Shown: positions 54,598 through 63,912, counted from the stretch's first letter. The stretch: 64,000 bases of DNA from Thiobacillus thioparus DSM 505 (GCF_000373385.1 NZ_KB891317.1:1-64000), one strand, 5' to 3'. Notes: generated by a model not told the origin, from the letters alone. Translations and numbers: made by a program.

Positions 54598-55393
54598 AAT
54601 AACTGAATTGGGGGGTGCGGTTTTTTCGCAAAAAAACGGCAGCGGATTTCCGCTGCCGCCCCTTTACGTACCGCCCGTCATGGCGTGCAGCAGACGGCCC
54701 CGGGCTACCGCGACTTTGTGCACAAGTCGCACTCGGTGCACTCATAGCCTTCGTTCTGCGTGCTTCGGCGGCATTACGTCCTGCGTCGGCAGGACGTTGA
54801 CCTTGTCGCATCGATGCCGTCAATCGCCCGGCGTCGTCTCCGGATGCGCGAACGGCGCGGAATGCGTGCCCCGTATCTTTCTTGTAGCCGGTGAGCATGG
54901 CGCGCGGCAGGTTGATGCGGGTCTTTCGGCTGACCCACGTCACGCCGGCCACATGCAGCGCGACGCACGCGAGCAGAACGTCGGAAAACGTCTCGTGCAG
55001 CTGTTCCAGCCATTCCTCGCCCCAGTAGGCGTCGGTTCCCATCAGCCAGCCCGTCACGCCCAGCGCGATGACGAAGCCGAGCATCGCGAACACCATCGCG
55101 GCGCCGAGCGGATTGTGTCCGCGCATGGCGACGCCGGGCCGGGCGAGGTAGGCTCGGATGCGCGCCGGCGTGGGGAAAAAACCGGAAAAGCGGGCATGGC
55201 GCGAGCCGATGGCACCCCAGACGAGGCGTGTACCCACCAGCCCCAGCGCCGCGTAACCCGCCCAGCGATGCCACGGGCCGCCGCCGTCGAATATGAACGC
55301 GTTGAGCAGTACCAGGGCGGCGAGGTTCCAGTGGTGCAGGCGGACAAAGCGGTCCCAGACGTACGCGCGTTCCACGACGTGCTCAGCAGGCAT
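54596..55393 (-). CDS. Cytochrome b561-family membrane protein
   Basis: A di-haem b-type cytochrome of the cytochrome b561/Ni-hydrogenase b family: His residues are in VRLHHWNLAALV, GSRHARF and the later WLEQLHETFSDVLLACVALH helices, with four membrane helices over the first 175 residues. The last about 70 residues are not family-like and run through the terminator at 54630-54658 and over the bfd Fur box, so the true end may be earlier by a frameshift. It overlaps the PepSY gene at its start (TGATG). It may pass electrons for iron reduction. Confidence 0.82.
   Translation of the reverse strand: MPAEHVVERAYVWDRFVRLHHWNLAALVLLNAFIFDGGGPWHRWAGYAALGLVGTRLVWGAIGSRHARFSGFFPTPARIRAYLARPGVAMRGHNPLGAAMVFAMLGFVIALGVTGWLMGTDAYWGEEWLEQLHETFSDVLLACVALHVAGVTWVSRKTRINLPRAMLTGYKKDTGHAFRAVRASGDDAGRLTASMRQGQRPADAGRNAAEARRTKAMSAPSATCAQSRGSPGPSAARHDGRYVKGRQRKSAAVFLRKNRTPQFSY
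54630..54658 (-). terminator. Rho-independent terminator inside the 3' end of the cytochrome b561 frame
   Basis: On the minus strand CGGCAGCGG, loop AAAT, CCGCTGCCG and seven T. A terminator ahead of a stop codon is unexpected and argues that the coding sequence really ends before 54658. Confidence 0.85.
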
Positions 55394-55659
55394 CAGTCGA
55401 GATAGGCCTTCACCGGTCTGCCGGTGACGGTGTCCATGTAGATTTCGACGCGCTGGCCCTTCTCGTTGTGGCCGTACATCTCGTAGCAATTGCCATCGAC
55501 CTTGAATTTCTTGATCGTGTAGCCGGCGTCCTTCAGGGCGGCCTTGAGGTTTTCCTCTTTCATCCATTGTTCCTTGGGATGGGCCTCGCAGTCGGCGGCG
55601 GCGTGCGCCAGAATGGGAACGAGCGCCAGGGTGGCAAGGGTGAATCGCAGACCAGTCAT
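55393..55659 (-). CDS. PepSY-domain periplasmic protein
   Basis: An 88-residue exported protein: signal peptide (to about HAA, residue 21), then a PepSY-like domain with WMKEENLKAALKDAGYTIKK and KAYLD. Cys pair C24/C58 could form a disulfide. It precedes a b561 cytochrome, the common arrangement where PepSY and b561 proteins work as a membrane pair. GGAGC precedes the ATG at 55659. Confidence 0.85.
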   Translation of the reverse strand: MTGLRFTLATLALVPILAHAAADCEAHPKEQWMKEENLKAALKDAGYTIKKFKVDGNCYEMYGHNEKGQRVEIYMDTVTGRPVKAYLD

Positions 55660-55699
55660 GATGAGAGCTCCTTTTCTAAGATGAATGAAACAGGGGGAT

Positions 55700-56383
55700 T
55701 CAGACCGTCGCCCACATCCGCATCAGGTTGTGGTAGCAACTGGTCAAGCGCACGGCCGTATCCGTTTCGCCGTGTTCGCCGCGCAGGGCGGCGATGCTTA
55801 AGTCCATTTCGTGCAGCAATTCGCGCCGTTGCGGTTCGCGCACCATGCTTTCAAGCCAGGTGAAGCACGCCAGACGCACGCCGTGCGTCACCGGCTCGAC
55901 GCGATGCACGCTGTACGACGCATACAGGATCAGATGGCCCGCCGGCAGCTTGACCGCGCGGCCACCCAAGCCATCTTCGATGATGAGTTCGCCGCCGTCG
56001 TAATCGGTTGGGTTGTTGAGGAAGAGCGTGAACGACATGTCGGTTCGCACATGCTGTGCGGTGGCCGGGTGGGTGCGGATGGCGTTGTCCACGTGATTGC
56101 CGAAGGCGTTGGCTTCGTCGCCGTAGCGGTTGAACAGCGGCGGATAGATGCGCTTGGGCAGGGCGGCACTGAAGAAGGTGGGGTTCTTCGACAAGGCTTC
56201 CAGCACGATGGCGCGCAGCTGCTGCGCCACCGGGCTGGTTTCGGGCAGTTGCCGGTTGTTCTTCACCGTGGCGGCCTGCGTGCCGGCAGTGACGCGGCCG
56301 TCGGTCCAGTCGGCCTGTTTCAGCAGTGCAGTGCAGTGCGCGAGCGTGGCGGCGTCGAGAACGTTGGGAATGTGCAGCAGCAT
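55700..56383 (-). CDS. piuC: PKHD-type Fe(II)/2-oxoglutarate hydroxylase (PiuC/YbiX)
   Basis: A 227-residue dioxygenase. Iron ligands H97 and D99 (GNHVDNAI) and H160 (YSVHRVEPV) are in place, with R170 for 2-oxoglutarate. It is almost always next to a catecholate-type receptor (fiu-ybiX in E. coli), as here. The hydroxylation substrate is unknown. AGGAGA precedes the ATG at 56383. Iron from the receptor may serve its cofactor, or it may modify a siderophore. Confidence 0.94.
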   Translation of the reverse strand: MLLHIPNVLDAATLAHCTALLKQADWTDGRVTAGTQAATVKNNRQLPETSPVAQQLRAIVLEALSKNPTFFSAALPKRIYPPLFNRYGDEANAFGNHVDNAIRTHPATAQHVRTDMSFTLFLNNPTDYDGGELIIEDGLGGRAVKLPAGHLILYASYSVHRVEPVTHGVRLACFTWLESMVREPQRRELLHEMDLSIAALRGEHGETDTAVRLTSCYHNLMRMWATV

Positions 56384-56461
56384 GGTCGGGTCTCCTGTCA
56401 GGGATAGGGCGCTGCGCAGGCAACGCCCTATCCCTGCCAATGGTTGGCAGGGAAGGCAGGC

Positions 56462-58717
56462 TCAGAACTTCAGCTCGCCGGTGAGGATGAAGCGACGCTT
56501 CTGACCGGGCACGGTGAACGAACCGTTGTCGTAGATCGAGTCGTAGTACGTCTTGTTGAACAGGTTCTGCACGTTCAGGCGGACGCCCCAGGTTTTCTGG
56601 TCGTAGGACACCATGGCATCCCAGCGCACGTAAGCCGGCGCGGTATTGGGATTGAAGCCGCTGGGCTGTCCGTTGGTGGTGAACTGCGCATTGGCCGAGG
56701 CATTCGACGGGTTGTAGCCGTAGCGTTCGCCCTTGGCCTCGGCGCCGCCGCCGACCTTCCAGCCGCCGCCCAGCTTGTAGGTGGACCACAGGTTGAAGGT
56801 ATACGGCGGTGTGTTGCGCGGCCGCTTGCCGACGAAGCGCGGATCGCCGACGTTGCCGTTGGATTGCTCGGCGACTTCGAGGATGGTGGCGTCCATCAGC
56901 GCCAGTCCGGCGAAGATCTCCCAATTCGGCGTGATACGGCCGGCGGCTTCGAATTCGATGCCGTCGGTGCGCCGCTTCTTGGTCAGGATGGACGCGGTCG
57001 ATTCGAGGTCGGTGTTGCGTTCCCAGTTCTTGATCGCACGGTAGAGCGCGGTGCGGAAGGAGAGATCGCCGTCGAAGAACATCCACTTCGCGCCGACCTC
57101 GTAGACCTGGCTGGTCTCGGGCGGCTGCGGCGTGGCGGTCAGCTGGTAGAGGTCGGCCGTGGGGCTGAACGAATCGCTGTAGCCCACGTAGTAGTGCGCT
57201 TCCTTCGTAGGCTGGTACGACAAGGCGGCGCGATAGCTCCACTCGCCGTATTCCAGGTGCGGCGAGGCGGCGCTGGAATAATCGGCATCAAGCTCGTCGC
57301 GGCGCACGCCCAGCGTGGCTTTCCAGTCCGGGATGAACTCGACCGTGTCCTGTGCATAGAGGGCGTAGGAATTGCCGGTGAAATTGTTCAGCTGTGCGCC
57401 TGTATATGACTCGACGTAAGGGAGGAAGACAGGCGGATTGCCGGCCGTGGTACCGCCCAGATTCTGCAGGCCTGAGCGGTGGCTGTTCTCGTGCAGATAC
57501 TCGACTCCGGTGAGGAATTCGTGCTTCATGCCCAACGCCTCGAATTTCCGGCTGTAGTCGGACTGGAGCGTGAGCGTTTCGTAGTCCGTCGAGCGCGTCG
57601 TACCTGCGTTAGGACTGGCGCCGTTGAGGCCGGTCGTGCCGGGCGCATCGGTGGCGCTCGGCTTGCGCGCCCAATAGCTGCGTTCGTAGTCGCCGTAGCG
57701 GATTGTGGTGCGCAACTGGCTGTCATCGGCGAAGCGGTGCGTCCAGATTCCGGTGGAGACATTCACGTCGCTGTTGTCGAAGTTGCGGTCGATGCCCCAG
57801 AAATAATCGACCGGGAACGTGGTATTGGGGCGGTGGGTGGCGTTGTCGAACGAGAAGCCGTAGTCGGGCGTGTCGCGGTTGCGCATGTACAGGTGCGAGA
57901 AGGTGAATTCGTCGTCGGTGTTCATGCCGAGCGCGAGGCTGACCTGTGCACCGCCGCGGTTGACGTCGGGTTCCGCGCCACTGGCGGGGTTTTCGCGCCA
58001 GCTGCCTTCGTCGCGTTTCATCAGGTTCACGCGTACCGCGCTGTGCTCACCCAGTTGCTTGTTGAGGTCGGCGGTGACTTCGGTGTAGTTGTCGGTTCCC
58101 ACGCTGCCGGTCAGTTTGTAGGCATCGGCAAGCTTGGGGGTCTTGGAGACGAGGTTGATGACACCCCCGGCCTGGCCGCGGCCGAACAGCATCGAGGCGG
58201 AGCCGCGCAGCACGTCGACCTGCTCGAGGAAGAAGGTTTCGCGGTTGTATTGCGCGGTGTCACGAATGCCGTCGAGGTAGACGTCGCCGAAGGTGTAGAA
58301 GCCGCGCAGCATCATGTTGTCGCCGGCGCGGCCGCCTTCGGCGGCGTTGAAGGTGAGCCCCGACACGTTGCGCAAGGCATCGCGCAGCGAACCGACATGT
58401 TGCTCCTGCATCAGCTGCTGGGTCACGACGGTGATCGCCTGCGGGATGTCCTGCGGGTCCTGCTTGGTTTTGCCGACGCGGGTCTGCGTGCCCTGGTAGC
58501 CATTATTGACCTCCATGGGGTCGGATGTGTCTTCCACCTTGACGGTCGGCAGCGTGGTTTGGGCGGTATTCGCCGGATCCGCAGTCTGTGCCAGTGCGGC
58601 GGGGGCCAGCATCATGAAAGCGAGCGAAGCGGCAGCCGGCATGGCGGCTGCGGGTTGCAGGCGCGCCATCAGCTGGCGCAGGATGCCCGAGGGCGGGCGC
58701 GGTCGTACGTGGGACAT
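56462..58717 (-). CDS. TonB-dependent siderophore receptor (Fiu/PiuA-like)
   Basis: A 751-residue outer-membrane receptor. It starts with a long signal peptide with MSHVRPRPP, a TonB box (TLPTVKVEDTSDP), the plug domain (DIPQAITVVTQQLMQEQHVG), and a 22-strand barrel ending in Phe (RRFILTGELKF). PiuC downstream places it with the catecholate Fiu/PiuA class; the real ligand (catechol siderophore, monomer or degradation product) is not shown. AGGAG precedes the ATG at 58717. It lies downstream of feoB, 92 bp away. Confidence 0.95.
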   Translation of the reverse strand: MSHVRPRPPSGILRQLMARLQPAAAMPAAASLAFMMLAPAALAQTADPANTAQTTLPTVKVEDTSDPMEVNNGYQGTQTRVGKTKQDPQDIPQAITVVTQQLMQEQHVGSLRDALRNVSGLTFNAAEGGRAGDNMMLRGFYTFGDVYLDGIRDTAQYNRETFFLEQVDVLRGSASMLFGRGQAGGVINLVSKTPKLADAYKLTGSVGTDNYTEVTADLNKQLGEHSAVRVNLMKRDEGSWRENPASGAEPDVNRGGAQVSLALGMNTDDEFTFSHLYMRNRDTPDYGFSFDNATHRPNTTFPVDYFWGIDRNFDNSDVNVSTGIWTHRFADDSQLRTTIRYGDYERSYWARKPSATDAPGTTGLNGASPNAGTTRSTDYETLTLQSDYSRKFEALGMKHEFLTGVEYLHENSHRSGLQNLGGTTAGNPPVFLPYVESYTGAQLNNFTGNSYALYAQDTVEFIPDWKATLGVRRDELDADYSSAASPHLEYGEWSYRAALSYQPTKEAHYYVGYSDSFSPTADLYQLTATPQPPETSQVYEVGAKWMFFDGDLSFRTALYRAIKNWERNTDLESTASILTKKRRTDGIEFEAAGRITPNWEIFAGLALMDATILEVAEQSNGNVGDPRFVGKRPRNTPPYTFNLWSTYKLGGGWKVGGGAEAKGERYGYNPSNASANAQFTTNGQPSGFNPNTAPAYVRWDAMVSYDQKTWGVRLNVQNLFNKTYYDSIYDNGSFTVPGQKRRFILTGELKF

Positions 58718-58808
58718 GGTTTGCTCCTGGTCTGAATGATCGACTGGCTGGCGGAGCAAACGCTTGGCTGGCTGGCGGTTGAAAAAAACGGAAGGCGGCG
58801 GGCATGGG

Positions 58809-60743
58809 TCATCCCCAACCCGCCGCGACGGCGAGGTGATACACGATGAAGCACGCGAGCCAGGCCAGGCCGAACAGATAGCCGGCCATGACGAGCGGCA
58901 TTTTCCAGCCGCCTGTTTCGCGCTTGACGGTGGCGAGCGTGGACAGGCACTGCGGCGCGAAGACGAACCAGGTCAGCAGCGACAGCGCGGTGGCGAGGCT
59001 CCAGCTGTGCGCGATCAGCGGTGTCAAGGCTTGTGCGGTGTCGTCGCCGCTGGCCGACAGGGCGTAGACGGTGCCGAGCGCGCTGACCGCCACTTCGCGC
59101 GCAGCCATGCCGGGAACCAGCGCCACGCTGATCTGCCAGTTGAAGCCGATGGGCTCGAATATCGTGGCGAGGCCGCGGCCGAGCGTGCCGGCGAGGCTGT
59201 ATTCGATTGCCGGACCGGTCGCGCCTGCGGGCGGAGCGGGGAAGCTGGCGAGGAACCACATGACGACGGTGAGCGCCAGGATGATGCCGCCGACGCGCTT
59301 GAGGAAGATGGACGCGCGCTGCCACAGGCCGATGGCGATGTTGCGCGGTGTTGGCCAATGGTAGGTCGGCAGTTCCATCATCAGCGGCCGCGGCAAGCCG
59401 CGGGTGGTGAGGCGCTTGGCCAGCCATGCGATGCCCATCGCACTGATCACGCCGGCGACGTAGAGCCCGAACAGCACCAGGCCCTGCAACTCGAACACGC
59501 CGGCCACGTCGCGCTTGGGGATGAAGGCGCCGATCAGCAGCGCATATACCGGCAGCCGCGCCGAGCAGGTCATCAGCGGCGCGATCATGATGGTGACGAG
59601 GCGGTCGCGCGGACTGGCAATGGTGCGCGCGGCCATGATGCCGGGGATCGCGCAGGCGAAGCTGGACAGCAGCGGGATGAACGAACGGCCCGACAGGCCC
59701 ACGCTGCCCATCAGGCGGTCGAGCATGAAGGCAGCGCGCGGCAGGTAGCCCGACTCCTCCAGGATCAGGATGAAGAAAAACAGGATGAGGATTTGCGGCA
59801 GGAACACCAGCACCACGCCGGCACCCGCGATGACCCCGTCGACGAGCAGACTGCGCATCCATCCATTGGGCAGCGCAGCGGTGACGCCGTCGGCCACCCA
59901 TGTGGTGGCCGATTCGATCCAGCCCATCGGCGCCTCGGCCCAGCCGAACACGGCCTGGAACATCAGGAACAGCACCACCATGAGCAGCACCATGCCGATG
60001 ACCGGATGCAGCACCACGCGGTCGATCCGGTCAGACAGCGTGTGCGGCGCGTGCACGTCGAGGCCGAGGCTGACGAGGATGCGCTGTACCGTGTCGTGGT
60101 CGGCTTCCACCGTGACGGCCGGGGCGTCGGTTTCCGGTGCGGGGGTGTGCACGGCATCGCCGCGCCAGGCCTCGGCCGGCGCATCGAGCAGCGTACGCAG
60201 GGCGGTTGCGCCGTCCTTCCTGACCGCGACGGTCTTGACCACGGGCACGCCGAGTTCGAGGGACAGTTTGTCCACATCCACGTGGATGCCGCGCCGCGCC
60301 GCCAGGTCGGTCATGTTGAGCGCCACCACGCAGGGCAGGCCGAGGCGTTTCACGGCCAGGACGAGGCGGAGATTGCGCCGCAAGTTGGTGGCGTCGACCA
60401 CGCAGACGACGCGATCCGGGCGTTTCTCGCCGCGCGCGCGACCCATCAACACGTCGACCGTGACTTGCTCGTCGGGCGAGCGCGGATTGAGACTGTAGGT
60501 GCCCGGCAAGTCGAGCACGCGCAGCGCCTTGCCCGCCGCCGTGAGGTAGCGGCCTTCCTTGCGTTCGACGGTGACGCCGGCGTAGTTCGCCACCTTCTGC
60601 CGGCTGCCCGTCAGGACGTTGAACAACGCGGTCTTGCCGCAGTTTGGGTTGCCCACCAGGGCGACCAGCGGCCCGCCGCGATGCACATGAACGACGGCGG
60701 ATTGGGCGTGGTCGCGGCGGACCGAATCGTGGCAGGCGCTCAT
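58809..60743 (-). CDS. feoB: Ferrous iron transporter FeoB
   Basis: A 644-residue inner-membrane protein importing Fe(II). The N-terminal G domain shows GNPNCGKT (31-38), G3 DLPGTYSLNP and the core switches; the membrane part shows Gate motifs with LPQILILFFFILILEESGYL and a C-terminal part with FVFAPQCLSTLATVKRE. It is shorter than E. coli FeoB (773), mostly at the C-terminus. Overlap ATGA with feoA shows coupling. Confidence 0.96.
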   Translation of the reverse strand: MSACHDSVRRDHAQSAVVHVHRGGPLVALVGNPNCGKTALFNVLTGSRQKVANYAGVTVERKEGRYLTAAGKALRVLDLPGTYSLNPRSPDEQVTVDVLMGRARGEKRPDRVVCVVDATNLRRNLRLVLAVKRLGLPCVVALNMTDLAARRGIHVDVDKLSLELGVPVVKTVAVRKDGATALRTLLDAPAEAWRGDAVHTPAPETDAPAVTVEADHDTVQRILVSLGLDVHAPHTLSDRIDRVVLHPVIGMVLLMVVLFLMFQAVFGWAEAPMGWIESATTWVADGVTAALPNGWMRSLLVDGVIAGAGVVLVFLPQILILFFFILILEESGYLPRAAFMLDRLMGSVGLSGRSFIPLLSSFACAIPGIMAARTIASPRDRLVTIMIAPLMTCSARLPVYALLIGAFIPKRDVAGVFELQGLVLFGLYVAGVISAMGIAWLAKRLTTRGLPRPLMMELPTYHWPTPRNIAIGLWQRASIFLKRVGGIILALTVVMWFLASFPAPPAGATGPAIEYSLAGTLGRGLATIFEPIGFNWQISVALVPGMAAREVAVSALGTVYALSASGDDTAQALTPLIAHSWSLATALSLLTWFVFAPQCLSTLATVKRETGGWKMPLVMAGYLFGLAWLACFIVYHLAVAAGWG

Positions 60744-61000
60744 GCAGCCCCCGTCGCGTTATCCAGCAACGTGACTTCGATGCAGGCAGCCTCGGCGCAG
60801 CGCAGGGCGAAGGTGGACGAGCCGACGCGTACCACCAGCGGATCGCCGCCTGGCCGCGCGCGCGCCATCAGCATCACTTTCTCGCCGGGGATGAAACCCA
60901 GCTCCTGCAGCCAGTCGTGCCATTCCGGCGCGTGCTCGGGCGTGTGGATGCGCTCGATGCGGCAAAGCTGGAAATCGTCCGAACGGTCAAGAGTGAACAT
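60740..61000 (-). CDS. feoA: Ferrous iron transport protein FeoA
   Basis: An 86-residue SH3-like protein that helps FeoB. It has HDWLQELGFIPGEKVMLMAR and DPLVVRVGSSTFALRCAEAA, as in FeoA. It is the gene before feoB and after exbD by 21 bp. Confidence 0.93.
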   Translation of the reverse strand: MFTLDRSDDFQLCRIERIHTPEHAPEWHDWLQELGFIPGEKVMLMARARPGGDPLVVRVGSSTFALRCAEAACIEVTLLDNATGAA

Positions 61001-61021
61001 GTCTGAGAATCCCGGAACGGT

Positions 61022-61450
61022 TCAATGGGCAGCGGTTTTCGGTTCGGTGACGAACCCGAGCTTGCTGAGTCCCGCGCGTGCGGCGTCGGACATGATCTGG
61101 GCGACGTTGCGATAGGCGAGGTCGCCGTCGGCGCGGATATGGATTTCCGGCTGCGGCGTCTGTTGTGCGGCGAGGTCCATCTTCGCCTGCCAGGCGGTCG
61201 CGTCCACGGGTTCGGCGTTCCAGAATACCGAGCCGTCGGCCTTGATCGACAGGTTGACCGTCTCCGGCTTGTCCTCGTTGGGCTGGCTGGATGCCACGGG
61301 CAGGTTGACCTTGACCGCATGCGTCATCAGCGGCGCGGTGATGATGAAGATGACGAGCAGAACCAGCATCACGTCGATCAGCGGAATCATGTTGATTTCC
61401 GCGTTGTCGCCGTCGCCGGCGTCATTGAGCATTCCACCGAAGGCCATCAT
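61022..61450 (-). CDS. exbD: TonB-system biopolymer transport protein ExbD
   Basis: A 142-residue inner-membrane protein with a single helix carrying the proton-channel Asp in INMIPLIDVMLVLLVIFIIT. It assembles with ExbB to drive TonB. Its ATG at 61450 overlaps the exbB stop by ATGA; a second ATG follows at once. Ends in TEPKTAAH. Confidence 0.95.
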   Translation of the reverse strand: MMAFGGMLNDAGDGDNAEINMIPLIDVMLVLLVIFIITAPLMTHAVKVNLPVASSQPNEDKPETVNLSIKADGSVFWNAEPVDATAWQAKMDLAAQQTPQPEIHIRADGDLAYRNVAQIMSDAARAGLSKLGFVTEPKTAAH

Positions 61451-62202
61451 GCGCTCCTGACGGCCGGGGCGACGTAGACGCGCGGTACGTCGTTGTCGAC
61501 GCGGGTGTTGTTGCGCACGCCGGTGGACATGAAGGCGAACAGGTCGTGCGCGAAGCCGTCCACCTCGGACAGCATCTGGCGCTTGGCGCGGTTGAAGAAG
61601 TTGTAGGCGAGCACGGCCGGGATGGCGACCGCCAGGCCGAGTGCGGTCATGATCAGCGCCTCGCCCACCGGTCCGGCCACCTGGTCGAGGCTGCCCGAGC
61701 CGCTCATGCCGATGTTGACCAGCGCGTGGTAGATGCCCCACACCGTGCCGAACAGGCCGACGAAGGGCGCGGACGAAGCGATGGAGGCCAGCATGGTGTG
61801 ACCGTATTCCAGGCGCGCAGTGTCCTGGTTGATCGCGCGGCGTAGGGCACGGGTGAGGAATTCGTCTTCAGAACCCGACTCGATCAGGCGGGCGCCGGTC
61901 TTGCCGCGGAACTGCTCGGCTGCCTTGAGGCCGTGATGGGTGAGATGCGAGAACGGATCGTTGATGCCGTTCTTCTGCAGATAGTCGCCCACGGCCGCCA
62001 GCCCGGATGCATTCCAGAAGCGTTCCAGGAAGGCCTGCGCGTTCTTTTTCATGCGCCAGTTGGCGATGCTCTTGGGCACGATGAGGTACCAGGTGATCAC
62101 CGACATCACCAGCAGGATGGCGAGCAGAAAATGCGCGAGCATGTCGGCCTGGGCGATGAAGTGTGCGAGCCCCAGTTGAGCGGGGTGAGTGGCGGTTTCC
62201 AT
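61447..62202 (-). CDS. exbB: TonB-system biopolymer transport protein ExbB
   Basis: A 251-residue inner-membrane protein of the MotA/TolQ/ExbB family with helix 1 near 20-45, the conserved SIASSAPFVGLFGTVWGIYH and later GEALIMTALGLAVAIPAVLA proton-channel helices. It begins METATHPAQLGLAHFIAQAD. It is coupled to exbD and 3 bp after tonB. Confidence 0.96.
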   Translation of the reverse strand: METATHPAQLGLAHFIAQADMLAHFLLAILLVMSVITWYLIVPKSIANWRMKKNAQAFLERFWNASGLAAVGDYLQKNGINDPFSHLTHHGLKAAEQFRGKTGARLIESGSEDEFLTRALRRAINQDTARLEYGHTMLASIASSAPFVGLFGTVWGIYHALVNIGMSGSGSLDQVAGPVGEALIMTALGLAVAIPAVLAYNFFNRAKRQMLSEVDGFAHDLFAFMSTGVRNNTRVDNDVPRVYVAPAVRSA

Positions 62203-62205
62203 GGT

Positions 62206-62961
62206 TTAGCTCCTGAGGGTGAACTGAATCGGCACGATGACCCACGCGGCCACCGGTTTGCCGGCCTGGCGGGCCGGTTCGAATTTCCAGCTGGACTGGA
62301 CGGTTTTCCGGGCCGATTCGTCGAGCCGCGCATACCCGCTGCTCTTGACGATTTCCAGTCGGGCGACGCTGCCGTCCGGGTTGACCAGGATGTTCAGCCG
62401 CACCACGCCTTCCTCGCCGAGGCGCTTCGACAGCGCCGGATAGGGTGGCTTGGGGTTGTCCAGATAGTCCGCGGGCCGGGGCGGTATCGGCGGCGGCGCG
62501 GGTTTCGGCGCTTCCGCCACGACCGGTGCGGGCGGCGGTACCACCTCGGGCACCGGCACGGGTTCAGGGTCGGGTTTGGGCGCCTCGACGACGGGTTGCG
62601 GCGCGGGAAGCGGCTTCTCGGCGATCAGCACCGGAGGCGGCGGCAGCGGTTTGACGAGCGGCTTCGGCGGCTGCGGCCGGGGCTCGGGTTTGGGCTGCGG
62701 GTCGGGCTCTTTCACCTCGGGCTCGATCAGGCTTACTGTAATCGGTCGCGGCGGCGTGACCGGTTCGGGTGTGCTGGCAACGAACAGCAGCGCAGCCAGC
62801 AGGCCGGCATGCGCGAGCGCCACACCGGCAAGCGACGCACGCGACAGCCGGGCCGAATAAGGTAGCGCGGTAGCCGCGAAACGCACTGCGTCCCGCAGAT
62901 CGGCTTTCATGGCGGAGGGGGCGGTCAACGAGGGTGTCATCCCGGATAAATTCAGTTCCAT
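62206..62961 (-). CDS. tonB: Energy transducer TonB
   Basis: A 251-residue TonB: cytoplasmic N-terminus, transmembrane helix (about 42-63), a Pro-rich periplasmic linker full of PKP/PEP/PPP repeats (about 70-165), and the C-terminal receptor-binding domain with KPPYPALSKRLGEEGVVRL and VKSSGYARLDESA. The linker is long. The gene heads the leftward iron operon, and a Fur box lies about 100 bp upstream. Start at 62961; the N-terminal 20-residue stretch may be trimmed by later Met codons. Confidence 0.95.
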   Translation of the reverse strand: MELNLSGMTPSLTAPSAMKADLRDAVRFAATALPYSARLSRASLAGVALAHAGLLAALLFVASTPEPVTPPRPITVSLIEPEVKEPDPQPKPEPRPQPPKPLVKPLPPPPVLIAEKPLPAPQPVVEAPKPDPEPVPVPEVVPPPAPVVAEAPKPAPPPIPPRPADYLDNPKPPYPALSKRLGEEGVVRLNILVNPDGSVARLEIVKSSGYARLDESARKTVQSSWKFEPARQAGKPVAAWVIVPIQFTLRS

Positions 62962-63063
62962 TCAGGGTCTCGCCGAGCGATCATCCCAAGGGCTGCGCGG
63001 TTGCTTCCTCCCCACGACACGTTCGGGCGAATCAAGTTTCGGCGATGTGGTAACAATGCAAAG

Positions 63064-63082
63064 AATGATAATAATTCGCATT
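63064..63082 (-). promoter_or_regulatory. Fur box upstream of tonB
   Basis: On the minus strand AATGCGAATTATTATCATT, close to the palindromic Fur consensus AATGAGAATnATTCTCATT. It is 103-121 bp before the tonB ATG. Iron limitation would then induce the whole tonB-exbBD-feoAB-receptor run if it is one transcript. Confidence 0.75.
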
Positions 63083-63172
63083 AAACAAGTCAATTGATTC
63101 GTTGCGGCTAATCTTCCCCAACCGCCAGGAAGCGATATTTGGCGGGACCCAGGTACGTAGCCGGACCTGCGT

Positions 63173-63532
63173 TTAGGATGCGGCGGAGCGGTTCTTGCCG
63201 TGCGTGGGGCAGGCGGCGTGATTGTCCGCTCGAAGGGCGGGTTCCGCGCTGTCGATGTGGGTCTCGATCGGCCTGGCGAACGCATCACGCGCAAGGCCCA
63301 TGCCGTTCAACATCCAGACGCCGACCCAGGTACGGGTGAACCGCTCGAAGCTGGTTTGGTCATCCCAGGCCAGCAGCAGCGTGAAGGCGTCGCGCCGGTC
63401 GCGCGGTTCCACGAAATCGTGGGCACGCAAGCCGGCGGTATGGGCCAGTGCATCGCGCGCAGCCTGCCAGGCGTGGCGGAACGTATCGCGATGGCGCGGC
63501 AGTACGTGAAAACGGTAGGCAATGGTGAGCAT
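63173..63532 (-). CDS. ABM-domain (antibiotic biosynthesis monooxygenase-like) protein
   Basis: A 119-residue dimeric ferredoxin-like fold candidate starting MLTIAYRFHVLPRHRDTFRH, with two beta-alpha units and ARDALAHTAGLRAHDFVEPR and AWDDQTSFERFTRTW. Such small proteins include haem-degrading enzymes and quinol monooxygenases; the function here is unknown. The last 15 residues are low complexity. It is next to the iron locus and in the same orientation, so involvement in haem or iron is possible but unproven. Confidence 0.6.
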   Translation of the reverse strand: MLTIAYRFHVLPRHRDTFRHAWQAARDALAHTAGLRAHDFVEPRDRRDAFTLLLAWDDQTSFERFTRTWVGVWMLNGMGLARDAFARPIETHIDSAEPALRADNHAACPTHGKNRSAAS

Positions 63533-63590
63533 CAGACACCCTCCCTGTGGAATGACGAAAACGATCGGGAAGCGCGCATGCGGTTGCGAT

Positions 63591-63902
63591 TCATGCCGGC
63601 CCGCCCTTCAAGCCGTGCGCCAGGAAGCGTCTGGAACGCTGCGTTGTCCGTCGTTCAGGATTGGACGAGGTATGCCTGCGCTGCGTCGTATTGATGGGTG
63701 CACTCACGGGAGTGGGTTCGGCGCGTTCGATGTCGAGATCGTCGGCGAGACTGCGGCAGGCTTCGCGCTCGGCAGGGCTGAGGCTGTCGTACTCGGCGGC
63801 GCGTTCGAGCAGCAGGCGGGCGGCGGCCTTGTTGCGCGCGCAGGGCTGGCGCAGCACGACCAGCGCAGCGACGAGGAGGGAGGCAACGGGCGAAGGTGTC
63901 AT
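63591..63902 (-). CDS. Small hypothetical protein
   Basis: A 103-residue protein with an N-terminal hydrophobic stretch (about 6-18) and a helical segment ARLLLERAAEYDSLSPAERE followed by a polar, Arg/Thr-rich tail. I do not recognise the family. The position between the ABM protein and a partly visible gene suggests it is part of one leftward unit. The start lacks a strong ribosome-binding site. Confidence 0.4.
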   Translation of the reverse strand: MTPSPVASLLVAALVVLRQPCARNKAAARLLLERAAEYDSLSPAEREACRSLADDLDIERAEPTPVSAPINTTQRRHTSSNPERRTTQRSRRFLAHGLKGGPA

Positions 63903-63912
63903 GGCGGATTCC

